Shown in pieces: positions 55,521 through 64,000 of a stretch of 64,000 bases of DNA (the stretch's first letter is position 1; each line of letters begins with the position of its first letter). A model generated the notes under the pieces. The model did not search any database. It was given only the letters and a program-made list of their open reading frames with translations, and was not told the origin of the DNA. Both the position numbers and the translations under genes were made by a program. The stretch lies in NCBI GenBank assembly GCA_963735045.1, contig CAVTIZ010000001.1:186001-250000 (forward strand). Direction: 5' to 3'. This DNA comes from Salsipaludibacter sp963735045. GTDB taxonomy: Bacteria > Actinomycetota > Nitriliruptoria > Nitriliruptorales > Nitriliruptoraceae.

Positions 55521-56426
55521 ATGCCCGCGGGCACGGCACGATCGCGCAGGATCGGCGCTCGGGACGTCGGGCGCCCACTGGCCGCACGACTCCTGGCCAC
55601 CCAACACCCCGACCTCGCCGACCTGACCCTTGGCCGGTCCACGCGTGGCTGGTCGCACACCGTCGTACGGCTCGGCCGCGACCTCGCCGTCCGACTGCCC
55701 CATCGCGCGCCCGCCCACCACCACCTCATCAACGAACCGCGGGCCCTGGAGGCACTCGCCGACCTGCTGCCCGTGGCCACGCCCCGGGTGGTGCGGACGG
55801 GCCGCCCCGCTCCCGACCTGGCGTACCCGTGGCCCTGGACGGTGGTGCGCTGGGTCCATGGCACGGTGGCGGACCGCGCCACCGCCGACGGGGCGACCCT
55901 GGCCGACGACCTGGCGTGCCTCCTGCGCGCCCTGCACCAGGTGGCCCCCGACGACCTCGCCCCCAACCCCGACCGCGCCGGGCCCGTGTCGACTCGCCTG
56001 GGCGCCGTGGCCGATCGGTTGCACCGCCCGGGCCTGCCCGACGATCTCCGGCCCGACCTGCTCGCCGACGTCGTTGCCCGCATCGACCACCCGTGGTCGT
56101 CGTCACCACGGTGGGTCCACGGCGACCTGCACCCCCGCAACCTGGTCGTGCGCCACGGCCGACTGGCCGGCGTTCTGGACTTCGGCGACGCCCACGCCGG
56201 CGACCCGGCCCTGGACCTGTTGCCGGCGTGGATGGCACTGGCGGCTTCCGACCGCCCCCGGCTGCGGGCCGGCCTGCCCCACGTGGACGCGGCGACGTGG
56301 CGACGCGGCCGAGCCTGGGCCGTGCACCTGTCCGCGATCCTGGCCACCGAACGCGAGCGCCACCTGCGACGGATCGGCCTGGCGACCCTGCGGGCCGTGC
56401 AGGCCGACCTCGTCCGCCCTACTTGA
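55521..56426 (+). CDS. Aminoglycoside-phosphotransferase-fold (APH) small-molecule kinase
   Basis: The 301-residue kinase has the catalytic loop WVHGDLHPRNLVV near residue 198 and metal-binding LDFGDAHAGDPALD near 217. This is the layout of APH/choline-kinase-fold proteins. The substrate is unknown; many chromosomal members act on sugars or metabolites rather than antibiotics. GAGGAGG lies just before ATG 55521. Its 3' end overlaps the convergent permease gene by 8 bases. Confidence 0.85.
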   Translation: MPAGTARSRRIGARDVGRPLAARLLATQHPDLADLTLGRSTRGWSHTVVRLGRDLAVRLPHRAPAHHHLINEPRALEALADLLPVATPRVVRTGRPAPDLAYPWPWTVVRWVHGTVADRATADGATLADDLACLLRALHQVAPDDLAPNPDRAGPVSTRLGAVADRLHRPGLPDDLRPDLLADVVARIDHPWSSSPRWVHGDLHPRNLVVRHGRLAGVLDFGDAHAGDPALDLLPAWMALAASDRPRLRAGLPHVDAATWRRGRAWAVHLSAILATERERHLRRIGLATLRAVQADLVRPT

Positions 56427-57297
56427 CCGCGCCCATCGACAGCCCCTGGACCAACTTGTCCTGCGCGGCGAAGCCGGCGGCGAGCACCGGGATGGACATC
56501 GCGAACGAGGCTGCGCACACCTGGGCGAGGAACAACCCCTGGCTGGTCACGAACCCGGTCAGGAACACCGGCGCGGTGGCCGCGACGGTGCTGGTCAGGA
56601 CGCGCGCCAGCAGCAACTCGTTCCACGAGAAGATGAAGCAGATCAGGCCGGCGGCAGCGATCCCGGGCATGATCACGGGCGCGATCACGTCCTTGAGCGT
56701 GCGCAGCAGCCCGGCCCCGTCCACGGCCGCCGCCTCCAGCATCTCGGTCGGCACCTCGGCAAGGAACGACTGCAGCATCCACACCGCGATCGGCAGGTTC
56801 ATCGCCGTGTAGAGCAGGATCAGGTAGAAGATGTTGTCCAGCAACCCGGTGTACTGCGCGATCAGGTACAGCGGCAGGATCCCGGCCACGATCGGCAGCA
56901 TCTTCGTGGACAGGAAGAAGAACATCACATCGGTCCACTTCTCGACCGGACGGATCGACAACGCGTAGGCGGCGGGAATCGCCAGGACCAGCACGAGCGC
57001 GGTGGACAGCACGCTCGCGGTCAGCGAGTTGGCCAGCGGTGGCCACGGACCGGCGTCGAGGAACGCGCGGTAGCCCTCCAGGCTCAGCGGCGCGAAGACG
57101 CTGGGGGGGTTGGTGGCGGCGTCGGTCTCGCGGTGCAGCGAGGTCAGCACCATCCAGGCGAAGGGTGTGAAGAACAGCAGCCCGACGATCCAGGCCAGCA
57201 CGCCCAGCAGGGTGTCGCCCCGCCGGGCCGGCGTCGAGGCCTCGGGGACCTGGTCGGCCGTGTCCGTGGCGGCGGGGTCAGCGGCTGTGGCGCTCAT
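56419..57297 (-). CDS. Polyol ABC transporter permease, MalG type
   Basis: The 292-residue permease has a 25-residue cytoplasmic tail, six hydrophobic segments and an EAA loop (MLEAAAVDGAGLLRT near residue 190). It starts at 57297, overlapping the MalF-type gene by four bases (ATGA). It is the last gene of the operon; no ATPase gene follows. Confidence 0.9.
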   Translation of the reverse strand: MSATAADPAATDTADQVPEASTPARRGDTLLGVLAWIVGLLFFTPFAWMVLTSLHRETDAATNPPSVFAPLSLEGYRAFLDAGPWPPLANSLTASVLSTALVLVLAIPAAYALSIRPVEKWTDVMFFFLSTKMLPIVAGILPLYLIAQYTGLLDNIFYLILLYTAMNLPIAVWMLQSFLAEVPTEMLEAAAVDGAGLLRTLKDVIAPVIMPGIAAAGLICFIFSWNELLLARVLTSTVAATAPVFLTGFVTSQGLFLAQVCAASFAMSIPVLAAGFAAQDKLVQGLSMGAVK

Positions 57298-58247
57298 CGG
57301 GACTCCTCCTGGAACAGGCTGAAGGCGGTGCGCAGGGCGAACATGGCGATCAACAGCGTCCCGAGGACCGTGACGACGCCGGCTGCGGATGCCCGGCCGT
57401 AGTCCTGGGCCGTGTAGAAGGTCTGGTAGATGAAGTAGGGCAGGTTGGCCGTGCCGAGCCCGCCGGAGGTGATGGTGAACACCGCGTCGAAGTTCTGGAC
57501 GACGTAGATCGCGCCCAGCAGCGTCGACAGCTCGATGTACTGGCGCAGGTGTGGCAACGTCAGGTACCGGAAGATCTGCCCGGACGACGCGCCGTCCACC
57601 TGGGCGGCCTCCACGGCGTCCAGGGGTCGGCTCTGGAGGCCGGCCAGCAGGATCAACATCATGAATGGCGTCCACTGCCACACCAGGGCGGCCGCGATGG
57701 CCGCCAGCGGGAACGACGAGATCCAGTCCGGCTGGGGCGCGTCGGGGCCGAAGATCCAGGTCAGGATGCCGTTGAAGAGTCCGTACTCGGGGTTGAACAG
57801 GGCGTGCTTCCACAGCAAGGCCGAGGCGACCGGCACCACCAGGAACGGGGTGATCATCAGGGTGCGGACCACTCCCCGACCCGGAAAGGTCCGGTCGAGC
57901 AGCAACGCGATCCCCAGCCCCAACACGGCACTGACCAGGACCACCGAGAGGGTGAGGATGATCGTGACCCACACGGCGCGACGGGCGTTGGTGTCGGTGA
58001 AGACCTGCACGAAGTTGTCGAGCCCGGCGAAGCCGCGTTCCGCGGGGTAGTAGGCATTCCAGTTCATGAACGAGATGATGACCGTGCCCACGAACGGCAA
58101 CTGGGTCATCACGATGGTGAAGATCAGGGCGGGGAGCAACGGCGCCCGACGGACCCAGGCACTGGCGCCCGCTCCGGTGGAACCGGTGGGCTCGCTCGAC
58201 GGTCCGTCGGACGTCGTGGCGGTCCTGGCCGCGGTGGTGGTGCTCAT
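57294..58247 (-). CDS. Polyol ABC transporter permease, MalF type
   Basis: The 317-residue permease has six hydrophobic segments and an EAA loop (DAVEAAQVDGASSGQ near residue 210). MNWNAYYPAERGFAGLDNF in the first periplasmic loop is typical of the sorbitol/mannitol (SmoF/MtlF-like) branch. It overlaps the binding-protein stop by four bases. Confidence 0.9.
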   Translation of the reverse strand: MSTTTAARTATTSDGPSSEPTGSTGAGASAWVRRAPLLPALIFTIVMTQLPFVGTVIISFMNWNAYYPAERGFAGLDNFVQVFTDTNARRAVWVTIILTLSVVLVSAVLGLGIALLLDRTFPGRGVVRTLMITPFLVVPVASALLWKHALFNPEYGLFNGILTWIFGPDAPQPDWISSFPLAAIAAALVWQWTPFMMLILLAGLQSRPLDAVEAAQVDGASSGQIFRYLTLPHLRQYIELSTLLGAIYVVQNFDAVFTITSGGLGTANLPYFIYQTFYTAQDYGRASAAGVVTVLGTLLIAMFALRTAFSLFQEESR

Positions 58248-59641
58248 GACGATTCCTGTCGGGTCTGGTAGCGCTCGGACACGTCCTCGGCCAGTTCCTG
58301 GCCACGCGCCAGGGCGTCGTCGACGGTCATTCGCCCGGCGATGGCCGAACTGACGTCCTGGCTGATCTGGGTCCCCAGGGCCGGGAATTCGGGAATGTCC
58401 ACGAACTGGATGCCGGGAGCCGGCCGGGGCTGGACACCGGGGTCGGTCGGATCGGCGGCGAGGATCGCCTGGCGCGTGGGTTCGGCGAAGGCCTCGGCCT
58501 CGGCGAGGTAGTCCGGGTTGTCGTAGGTCGAGGAGCGCTTGCCGGCCGGGACCCGGGCCCAGCCCAACTCGCTGCCGACCAGCTCCTCGTACTCCTGGCC
58601 GGACGCCCAGGACACGAACTCCCAGGCCTGTTCCTTGTGCTCGCTGGCCGCCTGGATGCCCCACGCCCAGGTGTAGAGCCACCCGGAGCTGTCGGTCTCC
58701 ACGGTCGGCGCCGCCACGTAGCCGATGGAGCCCGCGACCGGGGAGTCCGCCGCCTCCAGCGATCCGGCCGCCGAGGTCGCGTCGTACCACATCGCCACGT
58801 TGCCCTGGGTCAGGTTGTTGAGGCACTCGGTGAACCCGGCCTGTGCGGCCCCGGCCTCGCCGTGGTCGCGGACCAGGTCGACGTAGAACTGGACCGCCTC
58901 GGTGAAGGCAGGATCGTCGACCATCGCGTTCCAGTCCTGGTCGAAGTAGGTGCCGCCGAAGGTGTTGACGACGGTCGTCAGTGGGGCCATCACCTGGCCC
59001 CAGCCCGGCAACCCGCGCAGGCAGATGCCCGCCATGCCCGGCTGGGCGCCGTCGACCTCGGCGGCGATGTCGGCGACCTCCTGCCACGTGGGCTCGTCGG
59101 GCATCTCCAGCCCCGCCTCCTCCATCACGTCGGTGCGGTACATCAGGAACGACGACTCGCCGTAGAAGGGCTGGCCGTAGACCGAACCGTCGAAGGACAG
59201 CGACTCGGTCATCGGTCCCAGGATGTCGTCGGCCGCGTAGGCGGTGTCCCGGGCCAGGTAGTCGTCCATCGGCGCGATCCAGCCCGCGCCGGCATAGATC
59301 GGGATCTCGAAGTTGGACAACGAGGCGACGTCGTACTGGCCGGCCTGGCTGGAGAACTCCTGGCTGATCTTGTCGCGCACGTCGTTCTCGGTCAGCACCG
59401 TGTAGTTGACGGTGATGCCCGTCTCGGCCGTGAAGTGCTCGTCGGTCAACGCCTGCAGGTCGATCATCTGGGGGTTGTTGACCATCAGGACGTTGATGGA
59501 GTCGGGACCACCTCCACCGATGCCGCCGCCGCCCCAGCCGGCTGGCCCCCCGCACCCGACCATGCCCACCGCCGCCACCGTCACCAAGGGCAACCATCGC
59601 GGTGGTCGGGGTCGTCGCCTGCGCATGGATGGGGTGGTCAC
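58244..59641 (-). CDS. Polyol-type solute-binding lipoprotein
   Basis: The 465-residue protein has a lipoprotein signal ending VGMVGC (Cys30), a short Gly-rich linker and a family-1 binding fold. Segments such as VNNPQMIDLQALTDEHF, PFYGESSFLMYRTD, GICLRGLPGWG and MWYDATSAAGSLE match the polyol (sorbitol/mannitol/arabitol) binding proteins SmoE/MtlE. GTG 59641 is chosen because AGGAGG lies five bases upstream. It heads a three-gene operon with a strong promoter and a SorC-type operator. The exact polyol is not determined. Confidence 0.88.
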   Translation of the reverse strand: MTTPSMRRRRPRPPRWLPLVTVAAVGMVGCGGPAGWGGGGIGGGGPDSINVLMVNNPQMIDLQALTDEHFTAETGITVNYTVLTENDVRDKISQEFSSQAGQYDVASLSNFEIPIYAGAGWIAPMDDYLARDTAYAADDILGPMTESLSFDGSVYGQPFYGESSFLMYRTDVMEEAGLEMPDEPTWQEVADIAAEVDGAQPGMAGICLRGLPGWGQVMAPLTTVVNTFGGTYFDQDWNAMVDDPAFTEAVQFYVDLVRDHGEAGAAQAGFTECLNNLTQGNVAMWYDATSAAGSLEAADSPVAGSIGYVAAPTVETDSSGWLYTWAWGIQAASEHKEQAWEFVSWASGQEYEELVGSELGWARVPAGKRSSTYDNPDYLAEAEAFAEPTRQAILAADPTDPGVQPRPAPGIQFVDIPEFPALGTQISQDVSSAIAGRMTVDDALARGQELAEDVSERYQTRQESS

Positions 59642-59725
59642 GGGGTCCTCCTGCCGTCACGCCGCCGGAGCGGTCCGTCCTGCTCAGCGGTGGTGCTCAT
59701 CGGGAGTGGTCCTGGGTTGCTCGTT

Positions 59726-59743
59726 TGAGCACTTCAGTGCACA
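59726..59743. promoter_or_regulatory. Operator of the SorC-type regulator
   Basis: TGAGCACT-TC-AGTGCACA is an 18-bp inverted repeat with one mismatch. It covers the expected transcription start of the polyol operon, so binding should block it. Confidence 0.7.
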
Positions 59744-59748
59744 TATGG

Positions 59749-59777
59749 AGTAGAGTCGATGAACGACGTCCTGTCAA
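59749..59777 (-). promoter_or_regulatory. Promoter of the polyol transporter operon
   Basis: Minus-strand -35 TTGACA (59777-59772), 17-bp spacer and -10 TCTACT (59754-59749). Confidence 0.7.
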
Positions 59778-59813
59778 CGGGTCGGGCCACGACCGACCGA
59801 GCGCCGGCTCGGG

Positions 59814-59819
59814 CATACT
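59814..59819 (+). promoter_or_regulatory. -10 box for the SorC-type regulator gene
   Basis: CATACT about 27 bases before the start codon; the -35 region is poor. Confidence 0.35.
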
Positions 59820-59846
59820 CTGGTCCGCGGCAACCGGGGGGTGGCG

Positions 59847-60848
59847 ATGACCAGGCATGCGACCGCGCCGTCCGAGGACCGCCCGTTCCCGTCCGCGACG
59901 CTGACGCCGTCGTCCAGCGGACCGGCACGCCTGGTCCTGATGGCCGGGATCGCCCGCCGCCACTACGTCGACCAGAAGTCCAAGGTCGAGATCGCCGACG
60001 AGTTCGGCATCAGTCGGTTCAAGGTCGCGCGACTGCTCGAGGCAGCCCGGGACGAGGGCGTCGTGCGGATCGAGATCGTTCGCAGCGGACGCGTCGACGT
60101 CGACCTGTCGGCCCGGCTCCAACAGCGCTTCGGGCTGCGCCATGCCGTGGTGGTGGACACCGGCGACGGCGACGAGCGCGAACGGCGGGGCGAACTGGCC
60201 GCCGCGGCGGCCCGGTTGCTGACGGAGGTGCTGACCCCCGACGACGCGCTCGGCGTGCCCTGGTCACGCACGGTGCACGCCACGAGCCTCCACCTGCGAC
60301 ACCTCCCGCCGATCCCGATCCTGCAGATGACCGGCTCGATGGAGGTCCCGGACGTCGACAGCAGCACCGTGGACATCGTGCGTCGGCTGGCCCGACTGGC
60401 CGGCGGCGACTCGTCGATCTTCCATGCCCCGTTCCTGCTCGACGACGTCGACACCGCTGCCGCGTTGCGGCGCCAGCCCGCCGTGGCCCGGGGACTGGCC
60501 GCGGCGGCCGACGCGACCCGTGCGATCGTCGCGGTGGGTGCCTGGGCGGACGGCCAGTCCACCGTGCACGACGCGCTGGACCCGGCCGCCCGGCGGGCCG
60601 CGGCCGACGCCGGGGTCATCGGCGAGGTGGCCGGCGTCGTGGTGGGCACCGACGGCGGACCGGTCGACACGACGTTGGCGGACCGCCTCGTCACGGTGGA
60701 CCACGCCGTGCTGCGCGACATCGCCGAGGTCATCGCCATCGCTGACGACGTCCGTCGCACGGAGGTGGTCCGAGCCGCCCTGGTCGGCGGGCTGGTGGAG
60801 TCGCTGGTGGTCGGCGACGAGTTGGCCGGTGCCCTGCTGGCGGGCTGA
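59847..60848 (+). CDS. SorC/DeoR-type sugar-responsive transcriptional regulator
   Basis: The 333-residue protein has an N-terminal helix-turn-helix (about 35-65, KVEIADEFGISRFKVARLL). A C-terminal SorC-type sugar-phosphate-binding domain (about 80-330) of the ribose-5-phosphate isomerase fold follows. Such regulators sense polyol or sugar phosphates. It diverges from the polyol transporter operon with an operator between, a classic regulator-target layout. ATG 59847 follows GGGGGG; GTG 59841 is an alternative. It is convergent with ackA. Confidence 0.88.
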   Translation: MTRHATAPSEDRPFPSATLTPSSSGPARLVLMAGIARRHYVDQKSKVEIADEFGISRFKVARLLEAARDEGVVRIEIVRSGRVDVDLSARLQQRFGLRHAVVVDTGDGDERERRGELAAAAARLLTEVLTPDDALGVPWSRTVHATSLHLRHLPPIPILQMTGSMEVPDVDSSTVDIVRRLARLAGGDSSIFHAPFLLDDVDTAAALRRQPAVARGLAAAADATRAIVAVGAWADGQSTVHDALDPAARRAAADAGVIGEVAGVVVGTDGGPVDTTLADRLVTVDHAVLRDIAEVIAIADDVRRTEVVRAALVGGLVESLVVGDELAGALLAG

Positions 60849-60875
60849 CCTGGCCCGTGCCCGGTGCAGGTCCGT

Positions 60876-62068
<1,193 letters not shown>

Positions 62069-62072
<4 letters not shown>

Positions 62073-64000
62073 GGTGACTCCCCGTCCGGAGTCGCCGAGT
62101 CCTCGTCGGCCTCCTGGGCCTGGATCGCGGTGATGGCGACGGTGTTGACGATGTCGGGCACGAGGCAGCCACGTGACAGGTCGTTGACCGGCTTGCGCAG
62201 TCCCTGCAGGATCGGACCGATCGCGATCGCCCCGGCGGAGCGCTGCACCGCCTTGTAGGTGTTGTTGCCGGTGTTGAGATCCGGGAACACGAACACGGTG
62301 GCCCGGCCCGCGACCGAGGACTCGGGCAGCTTCTTGGCGCCGACGCCCACGTCCACGGCGGCGTCGTACTGGATGGGTCCCTCGATGGCCAGGTCCGGGG
62401 CGGCCTCCCGGGCGAGCTCGGTGGCCCGCGCCACGCGCTCGACGTCCTCACCGGAGCCCGACTCGCCCGTGGAGTAGGACAGCATCGCGACCTTGGGCTC
62501 GATGTCGAACATGCGGGCGGTCTGGGCCGACGACACCGCGATGTCGGCCAACTGCTCCGGCGTCGGGTTGGGGATGATGGCGCAGTCGCCGTACACCAGG
62601 ACGCGGTCGGCCAGGCACATCAGGAACACGCTGGAGACGTTCGACACCCCCTCCCGCGTGCGCACGAACTCGAACGCGGGACGGATGGTGTGGGCGGTGG
62701 TGTGGGCCGCGCCGCTGACCATCCCGTCGGCGTCTCCGAGGTGGACCATCATCGTCGCGAAGTAGCTGACGTCGCCCATCACCTCCTCGGCCCGGTCCAG
62801 GACCATGCCCTTGTGCGACCGGGCCTCGACGTAGGCCTCGGCGTAGCGCTGGCGGTGCTCGGAGGTGGCCGGGTCGACGACCGACACGCCGTCCAGGTCG
62901 ACACCGGCGGCGGACGCCCGTCGACGCACGTCGTCGGGGTCACCGAGGATCGTGAGTTCCACGACGTTGCGGGCACGCAGCAGCGACGCGGCCTTGAGCA
63001 CGCGCTCGTCGTCGCCCTCGGGCAGCACGATGTGGCGCCGGTCGGACCGGGCGCGTTCGATCAGGTCGTACTCGAACATCATCGGGGTCATCCGGTCCGA
63101 GCGCGACACCTCCAGGCGGGCCAGCAGCGCATCGATGTCGACGTGTTCCTCGAACAGGCCGAGCGCCGTGGCGATCTTGCGGCTCGACTGGGCGGTGATC
63201 AGTCCGGGCACTCGCGACACCGCCTCGGCCGTGTCGTAGGTGTCGTCGTCCACGGCGTGGATGGGCATCGGGACCCCGCCCATGCCGGCCACGAGGTCGA
63301 GGATCTCGGGGGCCGGTTCCAACCCACCCGACAGGATCATCCCGGCCACGTCGGGCTGGGTGTCCGACACCCGGCTGGCCAGGACACCGACCAGCACGTC
63401 GGGGCGGTCCCCCGGCGCGATCACCAGCGACCCCTCCTCCAGTCGCGACAACAGGTTGGGCAGCGACATCGCCGCGACCTTGACCGACGTGACCGGGACC
63501 TCGCTGTCGACGGCGCCGGCGACGACCTCGCGGGCGCCGAGGGCCGCGACCACCTCGGCGTACGTCGGCATGCCCAGCACCGGGTCCTCGGGGACGGCCG
63601 CGGTGACGGCATCGAGGTCGGCCAGCGCCCCACGCAACTCCTCCAGGTCCTCCTCGGCGACGCGGTTGACCACGATCGCGGTGGTCACGACCCCCTCCTC
63701 GGACAGCAGGTGCTGCGTGAGGCGGGCCTGGTCGGCGACGTCGTGGGGGCTCTGGCCCCGACCGGACAGCACGGCCACGACCGACGCCCCGAGGTTGCTG
63801 GCCACACGGGCGTTGAACTCGAACTCCAGCGCCGCCCGGGTCCCGGTCTGGTCGCTTCCCTCCACGACCACGAACCGACATCGGCTGGCGAGGTCGCGGT
63901 AGGCCGCGATGACCCCCTTGACCACCTCGTCCTCGCGTCCCTCGGCCAGCAGCGAGTCGACCTCCTCGTCGCTCCAGGCGTGGCCGATCCGGTCGTCCAG
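62069..64000 (-). CDS. pta: Phosphate acetyltransferase, long form (partial, N-terminus outside window)
   Basis: The 643 visible residues continue past the right edge. They comprise the end of the N-terminal P-loop/BioD-like domain (VVVEGSDQTG), the DRTGG domain (around visible residues 200-340) and the C-terminal PTA_PTB catalytic domain (last 330 residues). The latter has DGMVSGAAHTTAHTIRPA, SYSTGESGSGEDVERV and FPDLNTGNNTYKAVQR. Pta makes acetyl phosphate from acetyl-CoA. This long, three-domain form is typical of actinobacteria and enterobacteria. It is followed by ackA with a GTGA overlap. Confidence 0.96.

Noticed and set aside
55521..56426. Aminoglycoside resistance kinase
   Set aside because: Only the general APH-fold motifs are seen; there is no close match to known resistance enzymes and no mobile context.
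52955..57046. Minus-strand open frame of over 1,300 codons
   Set aside because: Antisense to the M1-like gene and the APH-fold gene, and out of frame with the permease. Low-complexity Arg/Gly/Pro composition.

Overview
The window is very GC-rich, gene-dense DNA that looks like an actinobacterial chromosome. The signs are a DtxR/IdeR-type regulator with a matching iron box, ClpC, the PurS-PurQ-PurL form of FGAM synthase, a PurF with propeptide and 4Fe-4S cysteines, many GTG starts, many GTGA/ATGA 4-base overlaps, and several starts placed 7-9 bases after a TAnnnT-like -10 box (leaderless mRNAs). A deep-branching lineage such as Nitriliruptoria or Euzebyales is possible, but that is inference. 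I found no rRNA, tRNA, CRISPR array, transposase or phage gene.

1-5.5 kb: a truncated iron regulator gene (dtxR/ideR type) diverges from a yeast-type cytosine deaminase. A tandem array of 62-bp hairpin repeats separates the deaminase from a convergent short thioredoxin-reductase-like flavoprotein. That flavoprotein gene follows a cupredoxin lipoprotein gene with a near-consensus iron box, so the two are probably iron-regulated together. clpC and a strong terminator follow. 5.8-8 kb: a short-chain dehydrogenase and an App1-like (DUF2183) phosphatase.

8-16.8 kb: a seven-gene catabolic/transport operon on the minus strand (DJ-1/PfpI protein, SDR oxidoreductase, solute-binding lipoprotein, two permeases, two non-identical ATPases). 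It has a TTGACA-16-TATGAT promoter overlapped by a perfect 14-bp palindrome, and a divergent GntR/FCD regulator. One ATPase has Asn in place of the H-loop His. 16.8-25.7 kb: LOG-family protein, flavodoxin-like protein, lysyl-tRNA synthetase with a repeat-encoded insertion, GDT1-family transporter, beta-lactamase-fold hydrolase, leucine-dehydrogenase-type enzyme, purM, and an MFS transporter.

25.8-35.5 kb: a secreted sorbosone/glucose-dehydrogenase-like protein with a PKD domain, a sirtuin coupled to a small conserved protein, then the purine operon purS - membrane HExxH protein - purQ - purL - purF. 35.6-43.3 kb: two serine hydrolases of the beta-lactamase fold, paaZ with a small upstream gene, two alpha/beta hydrolases, and a 13-bp G-rich tandem repeat beside an operator-like palindrome. 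43.3-49 kb: an orphan NuoF-like flavoprotein, azlCD, tryptophan 2,3-dioxygenase, a DedA/VTT-like membrane protein and htpX.

49-55.5 kb: two paralogous membrane-anchored proteins flank a fructokinase (ROK) and mannose-6-phosphate isomerase pair. One has an intact HExxH-x18-E site of the M1/gluzincin type. The other has lost all three key residues and looks like a pseudoprotease. 55.5-64 kb: an APH-fold kinase, a polyol-type ABC transporter operon without an ATPase under a divergent SorC-type regulator with a clear operator at the transcription start, and ackA-pta, with pta running off the window.
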